From NCBI RefSeq assembly GCF_900230185.1, contig NZ_OCSR01000001.1, positions 3,286,001-3,350,000 of the forward strand: a stretch of DNA of 64,000 bases. The letters run 5' to 3'. Positions 1 through 8,748 of this stretch are shown here, in pieces; the first letter of the stretch is position 1, and each line of letters opens with the position of its first letter. Origin of the DNA: Burkholderia sp. OK233 (GTDB lineage Bacteria; Pseudomonadota; Gammaproteobacteria; Burkholderiales; Burkholderiaceae). Below the pieces are notes generated by a model. That model was not told the origin of the DNA and did no database searches. It saw nothing but the letters and a program-made list of their open reading frames with translations. Both the position numbers and the translations under genes were made by a program.

Positions 1-1761
1 CCGAAGGACGACGACGGCATGCACGTCTACTGTTCGACGCAGCACCCGACCGAAATGCAGCACATGGTCGCGCACGCGCTGGGCGTGGCGTCGCACAACG
101 TGCTGATCGAATGCCGTCGCATGGGCGGCGGTTTCGGTGGCAAGGAATCGCAATCAGGTCTGTTCGCGTGCTGCGCGGCGCTCGCCGCATGGAAGCTGCT
201 GTGCCCGGTCAAGCTGCGTCCGGACCGCGACGACGACATGATGGTCACCGGCAAGCGCCACGATTTCCACTACACGTACGAAGTGGGCTACGACGACAAG
301 GGCGTGATCGACGGCGTGAGCGTCGACATGACCTCGCGTTGCGGCTTCTCCGCTGACCTGTCCGGTCCGGTGATGACGCGTGCGCTGTGCCACTTCGACA
401 ACGCGTACTGGTTGTCCGACGTAACGATCGACGGCTTCTGCGGCAAGACCAACACGCAGTCGAACACCGCGTTCCGCGGCTTCGGCGGTCCGCAAGGCGC
501 GTTCGCGATCGAGTACATCATGGACAACGTCGCGCGTTCGGTCGGCGAGGATTCTCTCGACGTGCGCCGTCGCAATCTGTACGGCAAGACCGAGCGCAAC
601 CAGACGCCGTATGGCCAGGTGGTCGAAGACAATGTGATTCACGAACTGATCGACGAACTCGAAGCGACCAGCGAATACCGTGCGCGGCGTGCGGCGATCA
701 ACGAGTTCAACGCGAACAACGAAGTGCTGAAGAAGGGCATGGCGCTTACGCCAGTCAAGTTCGGTATCGCGTTCAACGTGACCCACTTCAACCAGGCCGG
801 CGCGCTGGTGCACATCTATACCGACGGTTCGGTGCTGGTGAACCACGGTGGCACCGAAATGGGTCAGGGTTTGAACACCAAGGTCGCGCAGGTCGTGGCG
901 CATGAACTGGGCATCGGCTTTAACCGCATCCGCGTCACGGCGACCGACACAAGCAAGATCGCCAATACCTCGGCGACCGCTGCATCGACCGGTTCGGACC
1001 TGAACGGCAAGGCTGCGCAAGACGCCGCGCGCCAGTTGCGCGAACGTCTGTCGGCCTTCGCCGCCGAGCGTTTCGGTGCAGGGCAGGTGGCCGCTTCGGA
1101 AGTGCGGTTCGTGCACGACCGCGTGGTGGTCGGCGAGATGATCGTGCCGTTCGAAGAAGTGATCGCGAAGGCCTACGTCGCGCGTGTCCAGCTCTGGTCG
1201 GACGGCTTCTACGCCACGCCGAAGCTCTACTGGGACCAATCGAAGTTGCAAGGCCGACCGTTCTACTACTACTCGTACGGCGCGGCCGTGTCGGAAGTGG
1301 TGATCGATACGCTGACCGGCGAAATGCGCGTGCTGCGCGCGGACGCTTTGCATGACGTGGGCGCATCGCTGAACCCGGCGCTCGACGTCGGCCAGGTGGA
1401 AGGCGCGTTCATTCAAGGCATGGGCTGGCTCACGACCGAAGAACTGTGGTGGAACACGGGCGGCAAGCTGATGACGCACGCGCCGTCCACCTACAAGATT
1501 CCGACCGTCAACGACACGCCGCCCGACTTCCGTGTGCGCCTGTTCAAGAACCGCAATGCGGAGGACAGCATCCATCGTTCGAAGGCGACCGGCGAGCCGC
1601 CGCTGTTGCTGCCGTTCTCGGTGTTCTTCGCCGTGCGCGATGCGGTGTCGGCCGTGGGTGACCACAAGGTCAATCCGCCGCTGAATGCGCCCGCGACCAG
1701 CGAGGAAATCCTCAAGGCCGTCGGCGCAGTGCGGGCAGCAACCGCAGCGGCGCGGCAGTAG
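1..1761 (+). CDS. xdhB: Xanthine dehydrogenase molybdopterin-binding subunit, 3' part (5' end outside window)
   Basis: The frame is open from the first base and ends at TAG 1759-1761, so this is the C-terminal ~586 residues of a protein usually near 780 aa. XdhB carries the molybdenum cofactor and oxidises hypoxanthine and xanthine to urate in the cytoplasm, together with the Fe-S/FAD subunit XdhA (upstream, not visible). Family motifs seen are GGGFGGKE near the start, FRGFGGPQG with the substrate-binding Arg, TEMGQGLNTK, and TGEPPLLLP, whose Glu matches the catalytic base of the family. The accessory gene xdhC follows on the same strand after about 160 bp. Identity is secure; only the start is missing. 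Confidence 0.95.
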   Translation, partial: PKDDDGMHVYCSTQHPTEMQHMVAHALGVASHNVLIECRRMGGGFGGKESQSGLFACCAALAAWKLLCPVKLRPDRDDDMMVTGKRHDFHYTYEVGYDDKGVIDGVSVDMTSRCGFSADLSGPVMTRALCHFDNAYWLSDVTIDGFCGKTNTQSNTAFRGFGGPQGAFAIEYIMDNVARSVGEDSLDVRRRNLYGKTERNQTPYGQVVEDNVIHELIDELEATSEYRARRAAINEFNANNEVLKKGMALTPVKFGIAFNVTHFNQAGALVHIYTDGSVLVNHGGTEMGQGLNTKVAQVVAHELGIGFNRIRVTATDTSKIANTSATAASTGSDLNGKAAQDAARQLRERLSAFAAERFGAGQVAASEVRFVHDRVVVGEMIVPFEEVIAKAYVARVQLWSDGFYATPKLYWDQSKLQGRPFYYYSYGAAVSEVVIDTLTGEMRVLRADALHDVGASLNPALDVGQVEGAFIQGMGWLTTEELWWNTGGKLMTHAPSTYKIPTVNDTPPDFRVRLFKNRNAEDSIHRSKATGEPPLLLPFSVFFAVRDAVSAVGDHKVNPPLNAPATSEEILKAVGAVRAATAAARQ

Positions 1762-1920
1762 ACGTTGCGATGAACGTGTGACGCCGGCTAGCTGCCGCGT
1801 CACGCTGGAAATCGCGAGGAATTGTCTGTTGCCGCCAGAGCCTTCAGCGCAGCCAGCAGCCGTCAGAAACCGTCAGGCAGAGCCATCGTGCAAATATCGA
1901 AACTAACTGGATTGACCGCC

Positions 1921-2487
1921 ATGAACGACTTTTCTTCCGTTCAGATCGGCCGGCGCAGCGCCGTGCAAGCGCCGCGTCCGGCGCCGATGCACATCGTGCT
2001 GTTCGGCGCGGGGCACGTCGGCCATGCGCTCGTCACGCTGCTCGGCAGCTTGCCGTGCGTCGTCCAGTGGGTCGATGAGCGCGACGAACTGTTCCCCGAC
2101 GAAACGCCGGCCAACGTGCAGATCGAAGCAACCGACACGCCCGATGCAATCGTCGACACGGCGCCACCGGGCGCGTATTTCCTCGTGATGACGCATAACC
2201 ATGCGCTGGATTTTTCGCTCGCTGCGCGCATCATGCGGCGGCGCGATTTCACCTACTTCGGCATGATCGGGTCGAAGACAAAGCGTGTGAAATTCGAGCG
2301 TCGATTGCTGGATCGAGGCGTGGATCTGGATCGGCTGGTGGAGATGACGTGTCCGATCGGCGTAACCGGCATTGTGGATAAAGCGCCTTCGGCGATCGCG
2401 GTCGCAGTGTGTGCCGAGTTGCTGCAGATCCGTACACGTCAAGCCGCAGCTCAGGCGGCAATGCAGAAGCTCTGCGCGAGCGTGTGA
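1921..2487 (+). CDS. xdhC: XdhC-type molybdenum cofactor accessory protein lacking the N-terminal domain
   Basis: This 188-aa protein corresponds to the C-terminal Rossmann domain of XdhC: a nucleotide-binding loop FGAGHVGHAL about 28 residues in, then MTHNHALDFSL and YFGMIGSKTKR. XdhC inserts the sulfurated molybdenum cofactor into XdhB. Most XdhC proteins are near 300 aa and begin with an XdhC/CoxI domain. No such domain is encoded between xdhB and this gene, and the 160-bp gap shows no remnant I can read. ATG 1921 was chosen over an in-frame TTG at 1822 because the extra 33 residues resemble no domain. The short form may be a deletion derivative or a natural single-domain variant. Confidence 0.8.
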   Translation: MNDFSSVQIGRRSAVQAPRPAPMHIVLFGAGHVGHALVTLLGSLPCVVQWVDERDELFPDETPANVQIEATDTPDAIVDTAPPGAYFLVMTHNHALDFSLAARIMRRRDFTYFGMIGSKTKRVKFERRLLDRGVDLDRLVEMTCPIGVTGIVDKAPSAIAVAVCAELLQIRTRQAAAQAAMQKLCASV

Positions 2488-2564
2488 GTAGATTGACCGA
2501 GGCGCCTGGCGTAAGGAGTTCAACGTCGGGCTCGTAACTTGAACTCCCCAGACTTCAAACCAGA

Positions 2565-2598
2565 ACGTCAGCCCTCCGCGGCTGACGTTTCTTTTTTC
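2565..2598 (+). terminator. Rho-independent terminator for xdhC
   Basis: Stem AACGTCAGCC / GGCTGACGTT with a short loop is followed by TTCTTTTTT on the plus strand, 78 bp after the xdhC stop. It overlaps the last codons of the convergent LysR gene. The same AACGTCAGCC stem recurs in the terminator at 21387. Confidence 0.8.
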
Positions 2599-3548
2599 GC
2601 CGGCCGTTTCGCGCGCCGCACCTTCTGCGCGACCAATCCATCCGACACTTGCGACATCAACGTACGCAGCCAGCCGACATCGCTCGGCCGATCCGGCTGC
2701 GGATGCCACAGCTGATAGCACTTGATGCGCGGAAACGGAATCGGCACTTCGACCACGGCGAGCGGCAGGATGCTCGCATAGTGCATCGCGAAACGGCGCG
2801 TGGTCGTGAAGATCAGATCCGATTGCAACAGCGTTTGCGGCACGAGGCCGAAGTAGGGCAGCGTGGCGACGATGCGCCGCTCGGCGCGGGCCCTGGCGAA
2901 TCCGATGTCGACGGCGCCGCCGCCTGCGCCGCTATAAGGCGTCGGCGCGAGATGCGGCGCGGCGAGGTACGCTTCGCGCGTCATCGGCGTGCGTGCGAGC
3001 GGATGATCGGCGCGCATCAGGCACACCACCGTATCGGAGAACAGATCGCTGCGCTCGAAACGTAGATCCGGCTTCGGCCAGTTGCCGATCACCAGATCGA
3101 GTTCGCCCGCATCGAGCGCGGCGGAATGGTCGAGCATCGGGCTCAGCGAATCGATCTCCAGGCGCGCATGCGGCGCCGCTTCGCGAAACTGTGCGATCAC
3201 GGTGGGCATGAAGAAGTCGTTCAGATAGTCCGGCGCGGCCACGCGGAAGGTCCGGCGCGAGCGGCCGGGATCGAAGTCGCCGTGCGGCGTTGCCACGAAA
3301 TCGACTTCACGCAGCACGCGTTGCGCCGAGGCCAGCAACGATTCGCCGTATTCGGTCGGCACCATGCCCGACTTGCCGCGCACGAGGATCGGATCGTTCA
3401 GCGTCTCGCGTAGTTTGCGCAGCGCGGTGCTGATAGCGGGCTGGGTCTGATTCAGACGCAGCGCGGTTTGTGTGACGCTGCGCTCGACAATCAGCGTGCG
3501 CAGCACGCGCACGAGCCAGATATCGAGGGAAGCGGCGGAATCGTCCAT
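2568..3548 (-). CDS. LysR family transcriptional regulator
   Basis: The 326-aa protein has an N-terminal winged helix-turn-helix (residues about 10-68, with VTQTALRLNQTQPAISTALR as the recognition helix region) and a substrate-binding domain starting near FRVAAPDYLNDFFMP. The gene is convergent with xdhC and isolated from other genes on its strand. Its regulated genes are not obvious: xdhBC is the nearest unit but reads towards it. The C-terminus is lysine/arginine-rich and its coding end overlaps the xdhC terminator hairpin. Confidence 0.9.
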   Translation of the reverse strand: MDDSAASLDIWLVRVLRTLIVERSVTQTALRLNQTQPAISTALRKLRETLNDPILVRGKSGMVPTEYGESLLASAQRVLREVDFVATPHGDFDPGRSRRTFRVAAPDYLNDFFMPTVIAQFREAAPHARLEIDSLSPMLDHSAALDAGELDLVIGNWPKPDLRFERSDLFSDTVVCLMRADHPLARTPMTREAYLAAPHLAPTPYSGAGGGAVDIGFARARAERRIVATLPYFGLVPQTLLQSDLIFTTTRRFAMHYASILPLAVVEVPIPFPRIKCYQLWHPQPDRPSDVGWLRTLMSQVSDGLVAQKVRRAKRPAKKETSAAEG

Positions 3549-3794
3549 GGTTTAGGCGAGGCGATGCAAGCAGGTCGGGCCCGGATGAAGCGTCGTACGG
3601 AGCCGCCCGCGAGCCGGATCGCGAGAGCGGGGCGCAAAGGTTATAACCTTAGGCCCGTTTGCGGTGTGGCGGCATAGCAGGCACGGTATGGCCGGCATCA
3701 GGACGGCCTTTTTGACGCCATCACGTCCGAAAAGACCTGCGCAAGCGCGGGCACGGCGTGCCTGTTTGCACGAATATTACGTGTTGCTTTCGTT

Positions 3795-4439
3795 TTAGTC
3801 GTCTGCAAGGCCGGAAGGCAGCGAACTGATCCGCTTCACTTCCTTCGAGTCGAGCCAGTTCGGCGTGCGTGCGCAATACAGCACCATGGGCAACGCGTCT
3901 TCGCCCCAGAACAACTGGTCGTTCAGACGGAAGGTCGGCACGCCGTAGACGCCCAGACCGATTGCATCCGTGGTGTTGCGCTGCAATTGCGCCTTCACTT
4001 CTTCGTTCTTGATGAGTTCCGGGCCATCCGGCATGCCGACGCGCTCGCACAGTTCGGCGAATGCGCCATTGCTCGACGGATCGCGGCCTTCGCGCCAGAT
4101 GAAACGGAAAATCTCGCGTACGAAGCTGATGTCGCCCTTCGCCGCGGTGGCGAGCAGGAGCGGCTTCATCGAGTCGAACGGATGGGCCGGCGGCATCTTG
4201 AACGGAATACCGAGCTGGTCCGCGCGAAACAGCGCGTGGCGATACAGGAAGGTGCGTTTGGCGGGCACGCTATAAGCGGGCCGCTGGCCCCAGTGGTGAT
4301 ACAGATCGTTCAGCACGACCGGCGTAAACGCGAAGTCGAAGCCCGGCCACTTGTCGTGTTGCTCGAGCAACAGGTAGGTGAACGGCGAGACAAAATCGTA
4401 AAACCACAGCGGTTGCCTGGCGTCGATGCCTACGGTCAT
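3795..4439 (-). CDS. DsbA-family thioredoxin-like isomerase (2-hydroxychromene-2-carboxylate isomerase type)
   Basis: The 214-aa protein has the kappa-class GST/HCCA isomerase layout: an N-terminal WFYDFVSPFTYL strand with the conserved Ser, a helical insert, and GVYGVPTFRLNDQLFWGEDAL, which contains the cis-Pro and the WG(x)D signature near the C-terminus. Family members use glutathione to isomerise 2-hydroxychromene-2-carboxylate in naphthalene breakdown, but many paralogues have no known substrate. No aromatic-degradation genes are nearby, so the real reaction is unknown. The start ATG at 4437-4439 is followed directly by the conserved strand. Confidence 0.85.
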   Translation of the reverse strand: MTVGIDARQPLWFYDFVSPFTYLLLEQHDKWPGFDFAFTPVVLNDLYHHWGQRPAYSVPAKRTFLYRHALFRADQLGIPFKMPPAHPFDSMKPLLLATAAKGDISFVREIFRFIWREGRDPSSNGAFAELCERVGMPDGPELIKNEEVKAQLQRNTTDAIGLGVYGVPTFRLNDQLFWGEDALPMVLYCARTPNWLDSKEVKRISSLPSGLADD

Positions 4440-4606
4440 AAGTGTCTCCCGGATTGCCCTTTCCGAACGGTGTCGTCTGCTGGACCGTCGGAATTGTAAT
4501 GATCTTACGCGGTGCAGCCGCCGCTTGCACCGGTCAATGTGCTTTTGGACCGGGGATGGCCGACACGGCGGACGCCAAACTCGACAACGTGGGTCGATAC
4601 CGGTCC

Positions 4607-6088
4607 CTAGGCGTGGCGGCCGGCCGAAGGCTCGTCGGCCTCGTCGGCTCCCCGTGCTTCAGGCGATTCCGTTGCGGCATCGGCTTCTGGTGCGCGCGCC
4701 GAAGCAGGTGGCCCGTCGTCCGGTGCCTCCGATGCGTCGCGCTGAGCCTCGCGGCTATGCGTGAGCCGCTCGCGCACAAAGCCGATATGCTCGCGCAGCA
4801 CGTAGAACTGATCCGCATAGGCGAGCGGCATCTTTAGCCCGTTCACCGATTCTTCAATCGCATCGAGCCGCTCGATCAGCGTGGCGCGTTCTTCGGCCGA
4901 GTACTCGCTGAGTGCGCTGCGCTCGATCGCGATCAGCGCGCCGTACCAGCGGTAGATGCGCGATTTCACCCGCCACGTGTACAGCGACGGCACGACGCGC
5001 AGCGCCGGAATCAGCAGCACGATCAGCGGCACCACGACCACCAGCAGCCGGTCCGCGAGACTCGCCAGCCAGAACGGCAGGATCCGGTAGAGGAAGCTCT
5101 TGCCTGACTTGTAGTAGCGGGCAGCGTCGTCGCTGATCGGGAAATCGTGGGCGAGCGGCGCGGGGAATTCGCCGGCGCGCTGCATGATGTTTGCCTTGCC
5201 GTGGACCTCGCGTGCCGCTTCGATCAGCAGATCGGACAACGCGGGATGCAACGAGTCACGCGCCACCAGTTCGGCGGTCGGCGCCACCATATGAATCGGT
5301 GTGGACGGCAGATTTTTGCCGAGGTCGAACGCACCCATCGGCATTTGGAGCTGCGTCAGATACGGAAAACGGCGTGTGTAGGCGTCGGCCTGGGTGAAAT
5401 CGTAGAACTGCACGTTCGGCGTGCGATAGAGCTTACCCATCACCGCGGGTTGCGCCGAATCGCCGGCCAGAAACGCCGCGTCGACTTTGCCGGCGACGAG
5501 TGCCTGGGCGGCGTCGTCGCCCGAGAGCGGCAGCAGCTTGGTCGGACCGCCCGGCACGATGCCGTTTGCCTTGAGCAGTGCGAGCGCCAGTTCGCGCGTG
5601 CCGCTGCCTTCAGCGCCGACTGCGAGGCGCAAACCCTTGAATTCGGAGAGCCGCGCGATCGTCGGCCCGTGATAGAAGATCGCCAGCGGGACATAGGCCA
5701 CGCTGCCGAGCGACATCAGGCCCTCGCTCGCCGGGCCGGGCGCGACGCCGTCCTGCACGAAGCCGACGTCGACGTTCGACTTCGGGTCGGATAGCCGCTT
5801 GAGATTCTGCAGCGAGCCTTCCGAGGGCAAGACGTTCAAGGTGATACGGTTGCGCGCCAGAATCTCCTTGTACTTCTGGGCCGCGTTCCAGAAGGTGCTG
5901 CCTTCGGGGCCGGCGCTGATCGTCAGCGTGCTGGGCGGGGCGGGCTGGATCAGGCGCACGGCGACCCAGATCGCCGCGACGGCGATCAGCAGGAGCGGTC
6001 CGAACGAGACCGCCAGATCGCGCCAGGAGATCGCCACGAAACGGGCGACGAGACGGGGAGGGCGTTTGCGGCCGGTGGCTGGCTTCAT
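4607..6088 (-). CDS. TAXI-family TRAP transporter solute-binding protein, membrane anchored
   Basis: This 493-aa protein starts with a basic segment and a transmembrane helix (about residues 27-47). A periplasmic TAXI/NMT1-like ligand-binding domain follows (SAGPEGSTFWNAAQKYKEIL, VGFVQDGVA, VGAEGSGTRELALALL). A second membrane segment lies near 345-370, with a charged C-terminal tail of about 130 residues rich in Glu, Asp and Ala. TAXI proteins feed small carboxylates or amino acids to TRAP permeases. No TRAP permease is encoded beside it, so it is an orphan and may act as a sensor or low-affinity binder. The two anchors and long cytoplasmic tail differ from a free periplasmic binding protein. 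Confidence 0.85.
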   Translation of the reverse strand: MKPATGRKRPPRLVARFVAISWRDLAVSFGPLLLIAVAAIWVAVRLIQPAPPSTLTISAGPEGSTFWNAAQKYKEILARNRITLNVLPSEGSLQNLKRLSDPKSNVDVGFVQDGVAPGPASEGLMSLGSVAYVPLAIFYHGPTIARLSEFKGLRLAVGAEGSGTRELALALLKANGIVPGGPTKLLPLSGDDAAQALVAGKVDAAFLAGDSAQPAVMGKLYRTPNVQFYDFTQADAYTRRFPYLTQLQMPMGAFDLGKNLPSTPIHMVAPTAELVARDSLHPALSDLLIEAAREVHGKANIMQRAGEFPAPLAHDFPISDDAARYYKSGKSFLYRILPFWLASLADRLLVVVVPLIVLLIPALRVVPSLYTWRVKSRIYRWYGALIAIERSALSEYSAEERATLIERLDAIEESVNGLKMPLAYADQFYVLREHIGFVRERLTHSREAQRDASEAPDDGPPASARAPEADAATESPEARGADEADEPSAGRHA

Positions 6089-6769
6089 CGGGTGACGTGA
6101 CGGCTACGGTCGAAAGTGAACAGGATGGCGGCGTTCTGCGGCGCGCGAACCGGGGCGAGGCGTTCGCGCCATGCCGGGCTGGCTGTCGCGCAAGGCGCGC
6201 AAGCCGCGCGTCGCGCCGATGGTACCTGAGATTCGCGCGGCGGCGCAGCGTCCAGCTGGCGCGGGCGCCGTCAAACCCGTAACAATTCGTGAACGGCGCG
6301 TGACCGGTACATGAACGGCCGATGAACGTCCCATGAATGACACATGACCGGCCGGCCAGGCACGCCCGAACCAGAATATGAACGGCGCATGAACAAAACA
6401 CGCCCGATGCCCCCAATGACAACCGGAACGCACCGCAACGTATGACTAAACCCTTTGCGCTTCTGGCGCGGCTAGATTAAATTGTGGATCGCTGCCGCGA
6501 ACAGATGTTTGCACAGCGTGACCCGGCACGACAGACAAGAACCGGGCGCGCTGGCGGACTTCGCGGCTTGCCGGCTCCCGTACCGCGTTGCATGCGTGAC
6601 ATCGCATGCGACTAACGGCGGCCGGCCTCTCTCGCCTCTCGCACATCGTGTTGCAGCCATAGTCGGCCGTCGCTGAGCCGCGCGTTGTCGCGTCCCGAAT
6701 GGCCGCCGGTAGTCGTAACGAAGCCGCTTGTACATGCGGTCCAATGTGTAGCTAAGGAGAATAGAAACT
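6089..6769. promoter_or_regulatory. Divergent intergenic region with phased direct repeats
   Basis: This 681-bp gap lies between the TAXI gene (leftward) and the BON-domain gene (rightward). The main structure is the set of 11-bp phased TGAAC-type repeats at 6290-6394. The rest shows no convincing gene; the short frames present lack a ribosome site and any family signature. The BON gene has a good Shine-Dalgarno sequence (AAGGAG) about 10 bases before its ATG. Confidence 0.5.
6290..6394 (+). repeat. 11-bp phased direct repeats, consensus TGAMCGGnnnn
   Basis: TGAAC/TGACC half-sites start at 6290, 6301, 6312, 6323, 6334 and 6345, each exactly 11 bp apart. A degenerate CGAAC sits in register at 6367, and two more copies lie at 6379 and 6390, again 11 bp apart. 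All point the same way, so successive copies fall on one face of the helix, as in binding sites for OmpR/PhoB-type response regulators. Which protein binds is unknown. Confidence 0.7.
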
Positions 6770-7123
6770 ATGAAATCGGTCGGTTTTCTGAAAACGCTGG
6801 GCTCGGTTGTGGCAATGGTGGTGGCGTGCAATGTGTACGCTCAGGCAAGCGATGCAACGGCTACGGGCACGACCGCAGCGCCGGCTGCAAGCGCCAAGGC
6901 CGGCAAGAAGGCCAATAGCCAGCTGGGTCGCAAGGTGCGCGGCGCGCTTGCCAAGGCGCAAGGCATCGACGTCTCGAACATCGCCGTGCGTGCTCGTGGC
7001 GGCGCGGTGACCCTGACGGGTTCGGTGCCTGACCAAGGCCAGATCGACGCTGCCGGTGAAGCGGCCAAGGGCGTCGCCGGCGTGACGTCGGTGTCGAACA
7101 AGCTGACCGTGGTTCAGCAGTAA
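6770..7123 (+). CDS. Secreted BON-domain protein
   Basis: The 117-aa protein has an N-terminal signal peptide (MKSVGFLKTLGSVVAMVVACNVYA, cleavage after VYA) and an Ala/Thr-rich linker. One BON domain covers about residues 46-115 (KVRGALAKAQGIDVSNIAVRARGG, then VTLTGSVPDQGQIDAA and VAGVTSVSNKLTVV). BON domains bind phospholipid or stabilise the envelope under osmotic stress, as in OsmY, which suggests a periplasmic envelope role. The gene has a strong ribosome site (TAAGGAGAATAG) and stands alone, with the phased-repeat region upstream and a terminator about 150 bp downstream. Confidence 0.85.
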   Translation: MKSVGFLKTLGSVVAMVVACNVYAQASDATATGTTAAPAASAKAGKKANSQLGRKVRGALAKAQGIDVSNIAVRARGGAVTLTGSVPDQGQIDAAGEAAKGVAGVTSVSNKLTVVQQ

Positions 7124-7271
7124 GACGGCTGCAATGAGCAGGCCGCGATAAGCGGCCTGGCATAACCGGCTTGCAGCAAGCGCACGAAGCGCCGGCAGGC
7201 GTGGAAGGCTGCAACAGGAGGTGGATGCGATTCGATATCGCCATGCGCCATCGTGTTGCATGCCGGTGCGA

Positions 7272-7303
7272 GGGTTCCGGCGAATAACCGGAGCCCTTTT
7301 TTT
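7272..7303 (+). terminator. Rho-independent terminator downstream of BON gene
   Basis: A 9-bp stem GGGTTCCGG / CCGGAGCCC (one G-U pair) with a 7-nt loop is followed by seven T residues. It lies 149 bp after the BON stop, leaving a fairly long 3' untranslated stretch. The remainder of the 7124-7461 gap shows nothing else I can name. Confidence 0.8.
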
Positions 7304-7461
7304 CGCTTTATTTTTCGTAGCGGTGATTTTTGAAACGGTGATGATGAGTCGGCCAGTGCCGGGCTGAACGCCGGCGCCGCAACAGCCCGTCTGTGCGCTG
7401 TGACACACTATCGACGCGGCGCGAAGCGTACTGTGATGCAAGCGGAACCGGAGTCAACGCC

Positions 7462-7710
7462 ATGGAAACCACGCATTTGCGTTATACCGATCTACCGATC
7501 AGCGATCGGGCGGCTTTCGAACTGGTATGTGCGCGGCATGGTTTTGCGCCGGCGCATTTCGACATCAGCGCCTGCCCGGACCCGGGCGATGCCGCACACG
7601 AGCGCCTTGTCACGGTTCGGCGCGGCGGCTGGGCGCAGTCATATCACGACCATCACGGTCAATGGGTCAGGCAGTTCGAGACCGATCTGACCTGCCGGTT
7701 TTTCAAATAG
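7462..7710 (+). CDS. Small conserved hypothetical protein, 82 aa
   Basis: This short protein (METTHLRYTDLPISD...) has no signal peptide or membrane segment. It contains several aromatic and His residues near the C-terminus (WAQSYHDHHGQWVRQFETDL). I do not recognise a named domain. The ATG at 7462 was preferred over an upstream in-frame ATG because the added residues look like intergenic DNA. It ends 10 bp before the convergent TSUP gene. Codon usage resembles its neighbours, which supports a real gene, but the function is unknown. Confidence 0.55.
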   Translation: METTHLRYTDLPISDRAAFELVCARHGFAPAHFDISACPDPGDAAHERLVTVRRGGWAQSYHDHHGQWVRQFETDLTCRFFK

Positions 7711-7720
7711 CGCGGCTGCT

Positions 7721-8509
7721 TTATGACAGCACGAGGCGCACGCCGACCAGCGTGAGCGTGGCGGCGAGCACGTTGCGCAGTAGCGCGTCCGGTGCGCGCG
7801 ACGACAGATAACTGCCGATCGCGATGCCCGGCAATGACCCCACCAGCAGCGACAGCAGCATCGACCAGTCGACCGAGCCCAGCAGCCAGTGACCGGCGCC
7901 CGCCAGCAGCGTGAGCGGCACCGCGTGTGCGATATCGGAGCCGACGATGCGCGTAGTGGGCAGCAACGGATACAGCAGCAGCAACACCGTCACGCCAATG
8001 GCGCCCGCACCCACCGACGTCAGCGACACCAGCACACCCAGCACCGCGCCGGTCAGCATGGTGAGCGCGAGCGTACGGCCTTGCCGGGGCGCACGCTGAC
8101 GGCGCGCGCCGAGCGCTGCGAGTTGCGGGCGGAAGATCAGCGCCACGGCCGTGACCAGCAAGGCGGCGCCGAGCACGATCTGGATCAGCCGGCTCGTGCC
8201 CGGCGTGTCCATTCCGTACCGATGCAGCAGGATCAAGGTGAGGGTCGCCGCCGGTACGCTGCCGGCCGCGAGGCGCAGGGTGATCTGCCAGTCGACGGAA
8301 CCCTTCAGGCCGTGCACCAGCGTGCCGGTCGCCTTGGTGGCGGCCGCGTACAGCAGATCGGTGCCGACCGCGGTAGCCGGATGCACGTTGAACAGCAGGA
8401 CCAGGATAGGCGTCATCAGCGAGCCGCCGCCGACACCCGTCAGTCCGACCAGAAAGCCGACGAACAGGCCGGAGACGGAGTACAGCAGATTGATGTGGGG
8501 AAGAGCCAT
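7721..8509 (-). CDS. TSUP family (TauE/SafE) membrane transporter
   Basis: The 262-aa integral membrane protein has about eight hydrophobic helices. It shows the duplicated TSUP signature: GFLVGLTGVGGGSLMTPILVLLF near residue 15-40 and GVLVSLTSVGAGAIGVTVLLLLYPLLP in the second half. The family exports sulfite, sulfoacetate or related organosulfur anions across the inner membrane. No sulfur gene lies next to it, so the substrate is open. It converges on the small 82-aa gene. Confidence 0.9.
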   Translation of the reverse strand: MALPHINLLYSVSGLFVGFLVGLTGVGGGSLMTPILVLLFNVHPATAVGTDLLYAAATKATGTLVHGLKGSVDWQITLRLAAGSVPAATLTLILLHRYGMDTPGTSRLIQIVLGAALLVTAVALIFRPQLAALGARRQRAPRQGRTLALTMLTGAVLGVLVSLTSVGAGAIGVTVLLLLYPLLPTTRIVGSDIAHAVPLTLLAGAGHWLLGSVDWSMLLSLLVGSLPGIAIGSYLSSRAPDALLRNVLAATLTLVGVRLVLS

Positions 8510-8748
8510 TGAGCAGACCGCTGACGGTCGGGTGGGTTGGACAGGTTAGACGGCAAGGCCGGCGCGCACTTGCCTGCGAGCGTCGGCGAATCTCGACGAC
8601 AGGCCCGCGACCGCGCGGCGAAAGCCGCTATTGTCGCAAAACTGCCGCGCTTGCGTACGAAGTGCTATGGCAAGCCGTGCTGGCCTGCCTGCATCCGGTC
8701 GATCAGTGCCAGCACTTCGGGCCGGCTTTCGCCCTTGGCATGCACGAC

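Noticed and set aside
3678..3714. Hairpin GGCCG...CGGCC followed by five T on the plus strand
   Set aside because: No plus-strand gene lies upstream for it to terminate and the stem is just 5 bp.
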